The translations under genes and the position numbers were made by a program. Shown here piece by piece: positions 1 to 11,124 of a stretch of DNA of 64,000 nucleotides; position 1 is the first letter of the stretch, and each line of letters starts with the position of its first letter. The notes beneath the pieces are model-generated. The model worked only from the letters and a program-made list of their open reading frames with translations. It made no database searches and was not told the DNA's origin. This DNA is from Aristolochia californica (taxonomy: Eukaryota > Streptophyta > Magnoliopsida > Piperales > Aristolochiaceae), in contig JARWKL010000012.1 in the NCBI GenBank assembly GCA_029961685.1, positions 10,075,955 to 10,139,954 on the forward strand, written 5' to 3'.

Positions 1-351
1 GACACTCTTTGGAATTATATCTCTCTACATTTGTGCATTGTGCATCTCCATTTTAGATGTAGATTTTTTTATTAAATCAAAACTTTGAGTTTTCGTTCTC
101 CGTTCATGCCGTAAACAAAAAAAGGTATATATGTCACAACAAAATGTAAATTTTAGAGTTTATGTATGGAAAAAAATTAAAACATTAACAAATATAAGTA
201 ATGAAAATTTATTCACACACCACAATTGAACAAAACAATTTTGTTATCCAAGTTTGGGAAATTCCACTAGTTCAACCCTAATAGCTTGAAATTTTACAAG
301 AAAGAGAATTCTTCTAGACGTGTTTTAAAAATGGATATGCATGCTTGAAAC
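1..351 (+). repeat. Partial monomer, 3' spacer half
   Basis: The window opens inside a unit, at the GACACTCTTTGG element. This piece holds the TGTGCAT direct repeat (32-45), the A-tract spacer and the ACACGTGT region in its B-flank form TCTAGACGTG. Its spacer is of the type that precedes class B cores (AATGTAAATTTTAGAG, GAATTCTTCTAGAC). Confidence 0.95.
32..45 (+). repeat. TGTGCAT direct repeat
   Basis: Two adjacent copies of TGTGCAT in the spacer, present in most B and C flanks; A flanks usually read TGTGCACTGTGCGT, so the second copy is altered. Short internal repeat of unknown role. Confidence 0.6.
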
Positions 352-375
352 TTGTTAAAGATGCAGTTGACCTAT

Positions 376-388
376 GGATCCAAAGCTT
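376..388 (+). other. Adjacent BamHI and HindIII sites, once per unit
   Basis: GGATCC at 376-381 and AAGCTT at 383-388, 24 and 31 bases after the anchor. Both recur in most units. Digestion should give a ladder of about 673 bp and multiples; units with TTGATCC, GGATCG or AAGATT variants give the dimers and higher bands. Confidence 0.85.
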
Positions 389-495
389 TTAATGAGAATA
401 ACAAACACTCATTAAATTTTGAAGTGAGCGTGCAGCGGGATATTTACCCGAGTCAACCAAGTCATTATTTTGCCCGTTTTCAAAAAGCTGACCTA

Positions 496-513
496 ACAAT
501 CATAGATGATTGT
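496..513. repeat. Conserved 18 bp dyad, 8+8 bp arms, 2 nt centre
   Basis: ACAATCAT-AG-ATGATTGT is a perfect inverted repeat, 144 bases after the anchor. It recurs at the same place in most units, in all four classes; one-base variants occur (for example ACGATTGT at 3861-3878, AGCAATCAT in the 5738 unit). It is the strongest dyad I see in the unit and a candidate protein-binding site. It could also be chance conserved by homogenisation. Confidence 0.6.
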
Positions 514-527
514 AATGTTTTTTATCA

Positions 528-538
528 TTCGTAACGGG
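528..538 (+). other. TTCGTAACGGG, CENP-B-box-like halves with short spacing
   Basis: Contains TTCG and CGGG, the two core elements of the mammalian CENP-B box, but separated by 3 bases where the box has 7. It occurs in many units (A, B2) and as CCGTAACGGG in C. By the known consensus it is not a CENP-B box. Confidence 0.3.
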
Positions 539-633
539 CTATATTTTTGTAAGAAATGACTTACGGATTGGGAGTCAACACTCAGTTAAAAACACCCGCC
601 TCCCCCTTTTCCCGACGATTGCAAACCCCGAGA

Positions 634-640
634 TATAAAA
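634..640 (+). promoter_or_regulatory. TATAAAA-like element
   Basis: GAGATATAAAAACT lies about 282 bases after the anchor in most C, D and B tails. Many A and B2 tails have GAGAACTAAAAACT, which destroys it. A pyrimidine-rich stretch (ATCTCTCTCTAC) follows about 60 bases later. It could serve as a core promoter for satellite transcripts, but in A+T-rich DNA such a match is weak evidence. Confidence 0.2.
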
Positions 641-987
641 ACTAAAACGAGCTTAAATTCCCTACAAATTACAGACACTCATTGGAGTTATCTCACTATA
701 CATTTGTGCACTATGCGTCTCCATTTTAGATGGACATTTTTTTCTTAAATCAAAACTTTGAGTTTTCTCTCTCCTTTCATCCCGTAAACAAAAAAAGGCA
801 AATAGATCACAGCAAAATGAAAATTTTTGAGTTTATGTATGGAAAAAATTTAAACCAATAACAAATATAAGTAAAGAAAATTTATTCACACACCAAAATT
901 AACACAAAACTTTTGTTATCCAAGTTTGGGAAATTCCACTAGTTCAACCCTAATAGCTTGGAATTTTAAAAGAAAGAGATTTGTTCC

Positions 988-995
988 ACACGTGT
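988..995. other. ACACGTGT palindrome (E-box/G-box core)
   Basis: ACACGTGT lies 36 bases before the anchor in most units; the B flank in the first 10 kb often has TAGACGTG. CACGTG is the core of bHLH and plant bZIP sites, but no binding can be claimed. It is lost in the 62 bp deletion at 56.0 kb. Confidence 0.4.
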
Positions 996-3958
996 TTTAA
1001 AAATGGATATGCAAGCTTGAAACATGTTAAAGATGCAAATGACCTATGGATCCAAAGTTTTTAAAGAGAATAACATACGCTCATTAAATTCTCTAGTGAA
1101 CGTGCGGTGGGATATTTGCCCGAGTCAAACAAGCCATTATTTTGCCCGTTTTCAAAAAGCTGACTAACAATCATAGATGATTGTAATGTGATTTATCATG
1201 AGTAACGGGCTATATTTTTGTAAGAAATGACATACGGATTGGGAGTCAACAGTCAGTTAAAAATGACACGCCTCCCCGTTTTCCCGACTGTTGCAAAACC
1301 TGAGATACAAAAACTAAAAAGATCTTACAATCCCTAAAAATTACAAACACTCTTTGGAATTATCTCTCTCTACATTTGTGCATTGTGCATCTCCATTATA
1401 CATGTACACTTTTTTATTAAATCAAAACTTTGAGTTTTCGTTCTCCCTTCATGCCGTAAACAAAAAAAGGTAAATAGATCACAACAAAATGTAAATTTTA
1501 GAGTTTATGTACGGAAAAAAATTAAAACATTAACAAATGTAAGTAATGAAAATTTATTCACACACCACAATTGAACAGAAAATTTTTGTTATCCAAGTTT
1601 GGGAAATTCCACTAGTTCAACCCTAATATCTTGAAATTTTACAAGAAAGAGAATTCTTCTAGACGTGTTTTAAAAATGGATATGGATGCTTGAAACATGT
1701 TAAAGATGCAAATGACCTATGGATCCAAAGCTTTTAATGAGAATAACAAACTCTCATTAAATTCAGAACTGAACGTGCGGCGGGATATTTACCTGAGTCA
1801 AACAAGCTATTCTTTTGCCCGTTTTCAAAAAGCTGACCTAACAATCATACATGATTGTAAAGTGATTTATCATCCATAACGGGTTATATTTTTGTAAGAA
1901 ACGACTTATGGATTGGCAGTCAACACTCAGTTAAAAACACCCTGCCACCCCCTTTTCCCAACGATTGCAAAACCTGAGATTTAAAACTAAAAAGAGCTTA
2001 AATTGCCTTAAAATTACAGACACTCATTAGAATTATCTCTCTCCACATTTGTGCACTGTGTGTCTCCATTTTAGATGTACACTTTTTTCTTCAATCCAAA
2101 CTTTGAGTTTTCTCTCTCCCTTCATCCCGTAAACAAAAAAAGACAAATAGATCACTGCAAAATGAAAATTTTTGAGATTATGTATGGAAAAAATTTAAAA
2201 CAATAACAAATGTAAGTAAAGAAAATTTATTCACACACAAAAAATTAACACAAAACTTTTGTTATCCAAGTTTGGGAAATTCCACAAGTTCAACCCTAAT
2301 AGCTTGGAATTTTAAAAGAAAGAGATTTGTTCCACACGTGTTTTAAAAATGGATATGCAAGCTTGAAACATGTTAAAGATGCAAATGACCTATGGATCCA
2401 AAGTTTTTAAAGAGAATAACATACGCTCATTAAATTCTCTAGTGAACGTGCGGTGGGATATTTGCCCGAGTCAAACAAGCCATTATTTTGCCCTTTTTCA
2501 AAAAGCTGACCTAACAATCATAGATGATTGTAATGTGATTTATCATGAGTAACGGGCTACATTTTTGTAAGAAATGACATACGGATTGGGATTCAACAGT
2601 CAGTTAAAAATAACACGCCTCCCCGTTTTACCGACTGTTGCAAAACCTGAGATACAAAAACTAAAAAGATCTTACAATCCCTAAAAATTACAAACACTCT
2701 TTGGAATTATCTCTCTCTACATTTTTGCATTGTGCATCTCCATTTTTGATGTACACTTTTTTATTAAATCAAAACTTTGAGTTTTCTTTCTCCCTTAATG
2801 CCGTAAACAAAAAAAGGTAAATAGATTACAACAAAATGTAAATTTTAGAGTTGATGTACGGAAAAAAATTAAAACATTAACAAATGTAAGTAATGAAAAT
2901 TTATTCACACACCACAATTGAACAGAAAATTTTTGTTATCCAAGTTTGGGAAATTCCACTAGTTCAACCCTAATATCTTGAAATTTTACAAGAAAGAGAA
3001 TTCTTCTAGACGTGTTTTAAAAATGGATATGAATGCTTGAAACATGTTAAAGATGCAAATGACCTATGGATCCAAAGCTTTTAATGAGAATAACAAACAC
3101 TCATTAAATTCAGAAGTGAACGTGCGGCGGGATATTTACCTGAGTCAAACAAGCTATTCTTTTGCCCGTTTTCAAAAAGCTGACCTAACAATCATACATG
3201 ATTGTAAAGTGATTTATCATCCGTAACGGGTTATATTTTTGTAAGAAACGACTTACGGATTGGCAGTCAACACTCAGTTAAAAACACCCTGCCACCCCCT
3301 TTTCCCGACGATTGCAAAACCTGAGATTTAAAACTAAAAAGAGCTTAAATTGCCTTAAAATTACAGACACTCATTGGAATTATCTCTCTCCACATTTGTG
3401 CACTGTGTGTCTCCATTTTAGATGTACACTTTTTTCTTAAATCAAAACCTTGAGTTTTCTCTCTCCCTTCATCCCGTAAACAAAAGAAGGCAAATAGATC
3501 ACAGCAAAATGTAAATTTTTGAGATTATGTATGGAAAATATTTAAAACAATAACAAATGTAAGTAAAGAAAATTTATTCACACACCAAAAATTAACACAA
3601 AACATTTGCTATCCAAGTGTGGGAAATTCCTCTAGTTCAACCCTAATAGCTTGGAATTTTACAAGAAAGAGATTTGTTCCACACGTGTTTTAAAAATGGA
3701 TATGCAAGTTTGAAACATGTTAAAGTTGCAAATGACCTATGGATCCAAATCTTTTAAAGAGAATAAAATACGGTCATTAAATTCTCTAGTGAACGTGCGG
3801 TGGGATATTTGCCCGAGTCAAACAAGCCATTATTTTGCCCGTTTGCAAAAAGCTGACCTAACAATCATAGACGATTGTAAAGTGATTTTTCATTCATAAC
3901 GGGCTATATTATTGTAAGAAATGAATTACGGATTGGGAGTCAACACTCAATTAAAAAT

Positions 3959-3979
3959 CCCCCGCCTCCCCCTTTTCCC
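3959..3979 (-). other. C-rich patch, once per unit (representative)
   Basis: CCCCCGCCTCCCCCTTTTCCC is the only strongly G+C-rich stretch of each unit, about 242 bases after the anchor. On the minus strand it gives tracts of 3, 5, 2 and 5 G, one base short of the usual four-tract G-quadruplex rule. A tails carry five leading C, B tails often read ACCACGCCTCCCCG. Confidence 0.55.
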
Positions 3980-4390
3980 GACGATTCCGAAACCTGAGAA
4001 CTAAAAACTAAAAAGAGCTCACAATCCTGAAAAATCTCAGACTCTCTTTGGAATTATATCTCTCTACATTTGTGCATTGTGCATCTCCATTTTAGATGTA
4101 CAGTTTTTTATTAAATCAAAACTTTGAGTTTTCGTTCTCCCTTCATGCCGTAAACAAAAAAAGGTAAATAGATAACAAAAAAATGTAAATTTTAGAGTTG
4201 ATGTATGGCAAAAAATTAAAACATTAAAAAATGTAAGTAATGAAAATTTATTCACACACCACAATTGAACACAAAAATTTTGTTATCCAAGTTTGGGAAA
4301 TTCCACTACTTCAACCCTAATAGCTTGAAATTTTACAAGAAAGACAATTCTTCTAGACGTGTTTTAAAAATTGATATGCATGCTTGAAAC

Positions 4391-7085
4391 ATGTTAAAGA
4401 TGCAAATGACCTATGGATCCAAAGCTTTTAATGAGAATAACAAACGCTCATTAAATTCTGAAGTGAACGTGTGGCGGGATATTTACCAGTGTCAAACAAG
4501 CCAGTATTTTTCCCGTTTTAGAAAAGCTAACCTAACAATCATAGATGATTGTAATGTGATTTATCATGAGTAACGGGCTATATTTTTGTAAGAAATGACA
4601 TACAGATTGCGAGTCAACAGTCAGTTAAAAATACCACGCCTCCCCATTTTCCTGACAATTGCAAAACCTGAGATACAAAAACTAAAAAGATCTTACAATC
4701 CCTAAAAATTACAAACACTCTTTGGAATTATCTCTCCCTACATTTGTGCATTGTGCATCTCTATTTTAGATGTACACTTTTTTTTTGAATCAAAACTTTG
4801 AGTTTTCGCTCTCCCTTCATCCCGTAAACCAAAAAAGACAAATAGATCACAACAAAATGAAAATTTTAGAGTTTATGTGTGAAAAAAAATTAAAACAATA
4901 ACAAATGTAAGTATAGAAAATTTATTCACACACCACAAATGAACACAAAAGTTTTTTTTTCCAAGGTTGAGAAATTCCACTAGTTCAACCCTAATTGCAT
5001 GGAATTTTACAAGAAAGAGATTTCTTCTACAAGTGTTTTAAAAATGGATATGCATGCTTGAAACATGTTAAAGATGCAAATGACCTATGGATCCAAAGCT
5101 CTAAAAGAGAATAACAAACGCTCATTAAATTCTCAATGAACGTGCGGTGGGATATTTACTAGAATCAAACTACCCATTATTTTGCCCGTTCACAAAAAGC
5201 TTACCTAACAATCATAGATGATTGTAAAGTGATTTATCATCCATAACGGGCTATATTTTTGTAAGAAATGACTTACGGATTGGGAGTCAACACTCAGTTA
5301 AAAACACCCCGCCTCCCCCTTTTCCCGACGATTGAGAAACCTGAGATATAAAAAGTAAAAAGAAGTTAAATTCCCTAAAAATTACAGACACTCATTGGAA
5401 GTATCTCTCTCTACATTTGTGCACTGTGCGTCTCCATTTTAGATGTGCACTTTTTTCTTAAATCAAAACTTTGAGTTTTCTCTCTCCCTTCATCCCGTAA
5501 ACAAAAAAAGGCAAATAGATCATGGCAAAATGAAAATATTTGAGTTTATGTATGGAAAAAATTTAAAACAATAACAAATGTATGTAAAAAAAATTTATTC
5601 ACACACCAAAAATTAACACAAAACTTTTGTTATCCAAGTTTGAGAAATTCCTCTAGTTCAACCCTAATAGCTTGGAATTTTACAAGAAAGAGATTTGTTC
5701 CACACGTGTTTTAAAAATGGATATGCAAGCTTGAAACATGTTAAAGATGCAAATGAACTATGGATCCAAAGCTTTTAAAGAGAATAACATACGCTCATTA
5801 AATTCTCTAGTGAACGTACGGTGGGATATTTGCCCGAGTCAAACAAGCCATTATTTTGCCCGTTTGCAAAAAGTTGACCTAGCAATCATAGATGATTGTA
5901 AAGTGATTTTTCATTTGTAACGGGCTATATTATTGTAAGAAATGACTTATGGATTGGGAGTCAACACTCAATTAAAAATCCCCCGCCTCCCCCTTTTCCT
6001 GACGATTACAAAACCTGAGAACTAAAAACTGAAAAGAGCTCACAATCCTGAAAAATCACAAACACTCTTTCGAATTATATCTCTCTACATTTGTGCATTG
6101 TGCATCTCCATTTTAGATGTACACTTTTTTATTAAATCTAATATTTGAGTTTCCGTTCTCCCTTCATGCCGTAAACAAAAAAAGCTAAATAGATCACAAC
6201 AAAATGTAAATTTTAGAGTTTATGTATGGAAAAAAATTAAAACATTAAAAAATGTAAGTAATGAAAATTTATTCACACACCACAATTGAACACAAATTTT
6301 TTGTTATCCAAGTTTGGGAAATTCCACTAGTTCAACCCTAATAGCTTGAAATTTTACAAGAAAGAGAATTCTTCTAGACGTATTTTAAAAATGGATATGC
6401 ATGCTTGAAACATGTTAAAGATGCAAATGACCTATTGATCCAAAGCTTTTAATGAGAATAACAAACACTCATTAAATTCTGAAGTGAACGTGCGGCGGGA
6501 TATTTACCCGAGTCAAACAAGCCATTATTTTGCCCTTTTTGAAAAAGCTGACCTAACAATCATAGATGATTTTAATTTTTTTTATCATGAGTAACGGGCT
6601 ATATTTTTGTAAGAAATGACATACGGATTGGGAGTCAACAGTTAGTTAAAAATACCATGCCTCCCCGCTTTCCCGACGATTGCAAAACCTGAGATACAAA
6701 AACTAAAAAGATCTTACAATCCCTAAAACTTACAAACACTCTTTGGAATTATCTCTCCCTACATTTGTGCATTGTGCATCTCTATTTTAGATGTACACTT
6801 TTTTCTTAAATCAAAACTTTGAGTTTTCGCTCTCCCAACATCCCGTAAACCGAAAAAGGCAAATAGATCACAACAAAATGAAAATTTTTGAGTTTATGTG
6901 TGAAAAAAACTTAAAACAATAACAAATGTAAGTATAGAAAATTTATTCACACACCACAACTGAACACAAAAGTTTTGTTTTCCAAGTTTGAGAAATTCCA
7001 CTAGTTCAACCCTAATTGCATGGAATTTTACAAGAAAGAGATTTCTTCTACACGTGTTTTAAAAATGGATATGCATGCTTGAAAC
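4391..7085 (+). repeat. First C-A-B trimer
   Basis: Monomer starts: 4391 B, 5065 C, 5738 A, 6412 B. Class C appears here for the first time, with CTCAATGAAC in place of CTCTAGTGAAC (1 bp shorter) and ACCAGAATC in place of CCCGAGTC. From 5065 the order C-A-B, total about 2,020 bp, becomes the commonest arrangement of the array. The B copy at 6412 has TATTGATCC in place of TATGGATCC, which removes the BamHI site and creates a stop. Confidence 0.8.
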
Positions 7086-9106
7086 ATGTTAAAGATGCAA
7101 ATGACCTATGGATCCAAAGCTTTTAATGAGAATAACAAACACTCATTAAATTCTGAAGTGAACGTGCGGCAGGATATTTACCCGAGTCAAACAAGCCATT
7201 ATTTTTCCCTTTTTCAAAAAGCTGACCTAACAATCATAGACGATTGTAAAGCAATTTTTCATTCGTAATGGGCTATATTATTGTAAGAAATGACTTACGG
7301 ATTGGGTGTCAACACTCAATTAAAAATGCCCCGTCTCCCCCTTTTCCCGACGATTGCAAAACCTGAGAACTAAAAACTGAAAAGAGCTCGCAATACTTAA
7401 AAATCACAGACACTCTTTGGAATTATATCTCTCTACATTTGTGCATTGTGCATCTCCATTTTAGATGTACACTTTTTTATTAAATCAAAACTTTGAGTTT
7501 TCGTTCTCCCTTCATGCCGCTAACAAAATAGAGATAAATAGATCACAACAAAATGTAAATTTTAGAGTTTATATATGGAAAAAAATTAAAACAATAACAA
7601 ATGTAAGTATAGAAATTTTATTCACACACCACAACTGAACACAAAAGTTTTGTTTTCCAAGTTTGAGAAATTCCACTAGTTCAACCCTAATTGCATGGAA
7701 TTTTACAAGAAAGAGATTTCTTCTACACGTGTTTTAAAAATGGATATGCATGGTTGAAACATGTTAAAGATGCAAATGACCTTTGGATCCAAAGCTTTTA
7801 ATGAGAATCACAAACACTCATAAAATTCTGAAGTGAACGTGCGGCGGGATATTTACCCGAGTCAAACAAGCCATTATTTTGCCCGTTTTCAAAAAGCTGA
7901 CCTAACAATCATAGGTGATTGTAATATGATTTATCATGAGTAACGGGCTATATTTTTTTAAGAAATGACATACGGATTGGGAGTCAACAGTCAGTTAAAA
8001 TTACCACGCCTCCCGTTTTCTCGACGATTGCAAAACCTGAGATACAAAAACTAAAAAGATCTTACAATCCCTAAAAATTACAAACACACTTTGGAATTAT
8101 CTCTCCCTACATTTGTGCATTGTGCATTTCCATTTTAGATGTACACTTTTTTCTTAAATCAAAACTTTGAGTTTTCGCTCTCCCTTCATCCTATAAACCC
8201 AAAAAGGCAAAAAGATCACAGCAAAATGAAAATTTTTGAGTTTATGTATGGAAAAAATTTAAAACAATAACAAATGTAAGTAAAGAAAATTTATTCACAC
8301 ACCAAAAATTAACACAAAACTTTTGTTATCTAAATTTGGGAAATTCCACTAGTTCAACCCTAATAGCTTGAAATTTTACAAGAAAGAGAATTCTTCTAGA
8401 CGTGTTTTAAAAATGGATATGCATGCTTGAAACATGTTAAAGATGCAAATGACCTATGGATCCGAAGCTTTTAATGAGAATAAAAAAAACTCATTAAATT
8501 CTGAAGTGAACGTGCGGCGGGATATTTACCCGAGTCAAACAAGCCTTTATTTTGCCCGTTTTCAAAAAGCTGACCAAACAATCATATATGATTGTAATGT
8601 GATTTACATGAGTAACGGGCTATATTTTTGTAAGAAATGACATACGGATGGGGAGTCAACAGTCAGTTAAAAATACCACGCCTCCCTGTTTTCCTGATGA
8701 TTGCAAAACCTGAGATACAAAAACTAAAAAGATCTTACAATCCCTAAAAATTACAAACACTCTTTGGAATTATCTCTCCCTACATTTGTGCATTGTGCAT
8801 CTCCATTTTAGATGTACACTTTTTTCTTAAATGAAAACTTTGAGTTTTCGCTCTCCCTTCTTCCCGTAAACCAAAAAAGACAAATAGATCACAACAAAAT
8901 GAAAATTTTAGAGTTTATGTGTGAAAAAAAATTAAAACAATAACAAATGTAAGTATAGAAAATTTATTCACACACCACAAATGAACACAAAAGTTTTGTA
9001 TTCCAAGTTTGAGAAATTCCACTAGCTCAACCCTAATTGCATAGAATTTTACAAGAAAGAGATTTCTTCTACACGTGTTTTAAAAATGGATATGCATGCT
9101 TGAAAG
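7086..9106 (+). repeat. Run of three class B monomers
   Basis: Monomer starts: 7086 B, 7761 B, 8434 B. The order departs from C-A-B, but the length (2,021 bp) equals one trimer. The spacers do not all match their cores: the 8434 core is B but the flank before it is the A type (CAGCAAAATGAAAATTTTTG, CAAAAATTAACAC), and the 7761 core follows a spacer ending in C-type sequence (GTTTTGTTTTCC, TTGCATGG). This suggests the cores were replaced by gene conversion within an original C-A-B frame. Confidence 0.75.
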
Positions 9107-11124
9107 ATGTTAAAGATGCAAATGACCTATGGATCCAAAGCTTTTAAAGAGAATAAAAAACGCTCATTAAATTCTCAATGAACGTGTGGTGGGATATTTA
9201 CCAGGACCAAACTAGCCATTATTTTGCCCGTTCACAAAAAGCTTACCTAACAATCATAGATGATTGTAAAGTGATTTATCATCCGTAATGGGCTATATTT
9301 TTGTAAGAAATGACTTACGGATTGGGACTCAACACTAAGTTAAAAACACTCCCGCCTGCCCGTTTTCCCGACGATTACAAAACCTGAGATATAAAAACTT
9401 AAAAGAGCTTAAATTCCTTAAAAATTACAGACACTCATTGGAATTATCTCTCTCTACATTTGTGCACTGTGCGTCTCCAATTTAGATGTACACTTTTTTG
9501 TTGAAACAAAACTTTGAGCTTTCTCTCTCCCTTCATCCCGTAAACAAAAAAAAGCAAATAGATCACAGCAAAATGAAAATTTTTTGAGTTTATGTATGGA
9601 AAAAATTTAAAACAATAACAAATGTATAAAGAAATTTTATTCACAAACCAAAAATTAACACAAAACTTTTGTTATCCAAGTTTGGGAAATTCCACTAGTT
9701 CAACCCTAATAGCTTGGAATTTTACAAGAAAGAGATTTGTTCCACACGTGTTTTAAAAATGGATATGCAAGCTTCAAACATTTTAAAGATGCAAATGACC
9801 TATGGATCCAAAGCTTTTAAAGAGAATAACATACGCTCATTAAATTCTCTAGTGAACGTGCGGTGGGATATTTACCCGAGTCAAACAAGCCATTATTTTG
9901 CCCGTTTGCAAAAAGCTAACCTAACAATCATAGATGATTGTAAAGTGATTTTTCATTCGTAACGGGCTATATTATTGTAAGAAATGACTTACCGATTGGG
10001 AGTCAACACTCAATTAGAAATCCCTTGCCTCCCCCTTTTCCCGACGATTGCAAGACCTGAGAACTAAAAATTGGAAAGAGCTCACAATCCTGAAAAATCA
10101 CAGACACTCTTTGGAATTATTTCTCTCTACATTTGTGCATTGTGCAACTCCATTTTTTATGTACACTTTTTTATTAAATCAAAACTTTGAGTTTTCGTTC
10201 TCCCTTCATGCCGTAAACAAAAAAGGTAAATAGATCACAACAAAATGTAAATTTTAGAGTTTATGTATGGAAAAAAATTAAAACATTAACAAATGTAAGT
10301 AATGAAAATTTATTCACACACCACAATTGAACACAAAATTTTTGTTATCCAAGTTTGGGAAATTCCACTAGTTCAACCCTAATAGCTTGAAATTTTACAA
10401 GAAAGAGAATTCTTCTAGACGTGTTTTAAAAAAGGATATGCATGCTTGAAACATGTTAAAGATGCAAATGACCTATGGATCCAAAGATTTTAATGAGAAT
10501 AACAAACACTCATTAAATTCTGAAGTGAACGTGCGGCGGGATATTTACCCGAGTCAAACAAGCCATTATTTTGCCTGTTTTCAAAAAGCTGACCTAACAA
10601 ACATAGATGATTGTAATGTGATTTATCATGAGTAACGGCCTATATTTTTGTAAGAAATGACATACAGATTGGGAGTCAACAGTCAGTTAAAAATACCACG
10701 CCTCCCTGTTTTCCCGACGATTGCAAAACCTGAGATACAAAAACTAAAAAGATCTTACAATCCCTAAAAATTACAAACACTTTGGAATTATCTCTCCCTA
10801 CATTTGTGCATTGTGCATCTCCATTTTAGATGTACACTTTTTCCTTAAATCAAAACTTTGAGTTTTCGCTCTCCCTTCATCCCGTAAACCAAAAAAGGCA
10901 AATAGATCACAACAAAATGAAAATTTTAGAGTTTATGTGTGAAAAAAAATTAAAACAATAAAAAATGTAAGTATAGAAAATTTATTCACACACCACAAAT
11001 GAACATAAAAGTTTTGTTTTCCAAGTTTGAGAAATTCCACTAGTTCAACCCTAATTGCATGGAATTTTACAAGAAAGAGATTTCTTCTACACGTGTTTTA
11101 AAAGTGGATATGCATGCTTGAAAC
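9107..11124 (+). repeat. C-A-B trimer
   Basis: Monomer starts: 9107 C, 9780 A, 10453 B; total 2,018 bp. The A anchor is changed to ATTTTAAAG. The frame remains open because an upstream ATG at 9714 is in phase, giving an 82-codon reading frame. Confidence 0.8.

Larger units (their letters stand above)
352..534 (+). other. Representative satellite open frame, 60 codons (not believed coding)
   Basis: An open frame in this position is intact in 44 of 93 units (for example 352, 1697, 3717, 5738, 16506, 19871, 28366, 35095, 41147, 58963, 61825). The peptide starts MLKMQ and ends in HS, HE or HP; it has no signal, membrane segment or motif I know. Between A and B nearly all differences in the frame change the amino acid (K/N, I/K, L/E, W/R), and all C units stop after about 25 codons through a 1 bp loss. 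That pattern fits neutral drift and homogenisation, not a protein under selection. This copy starts at TTG, not ATG. Confidence 0.35.
352..4390 (+). repeat. A/B dimer higher-order repeat, about 1,346 bp period
   Basis: Monomer starts and classes: 352 B, 1024 A, 1697 B, 2370 A, 3044 B, 3717 A. The A-B pairs at 1024-2369 and 2370-3716 are close copies displaced by 1,346 bp. Both A copies carry ATATTTGCCCGAG and a CATGAG tail. Both B copies carry GCTATTCTTTTGCC and CATACATGATTG. The A copy at 1024 has lost one C (GCTGACTAAC), which breaks its open frame. The A copy at 3717 has a different tail (CATTCATAAC), marking a switch to the kind of A used further along. Confidence 0.85.

Noticed and set aside
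270..290. Telomere repeat or plant telo-box (CAACCCTAAT in each unit)
   Set aside because: A single 8-base match per 673 bp unit, with no tandem telomeric array; probably chance.
528..538. CENP-B box
   Set aside because: TTCG and CGGG are present but 3 bases apart; the known box requires 7 with a fixed A.
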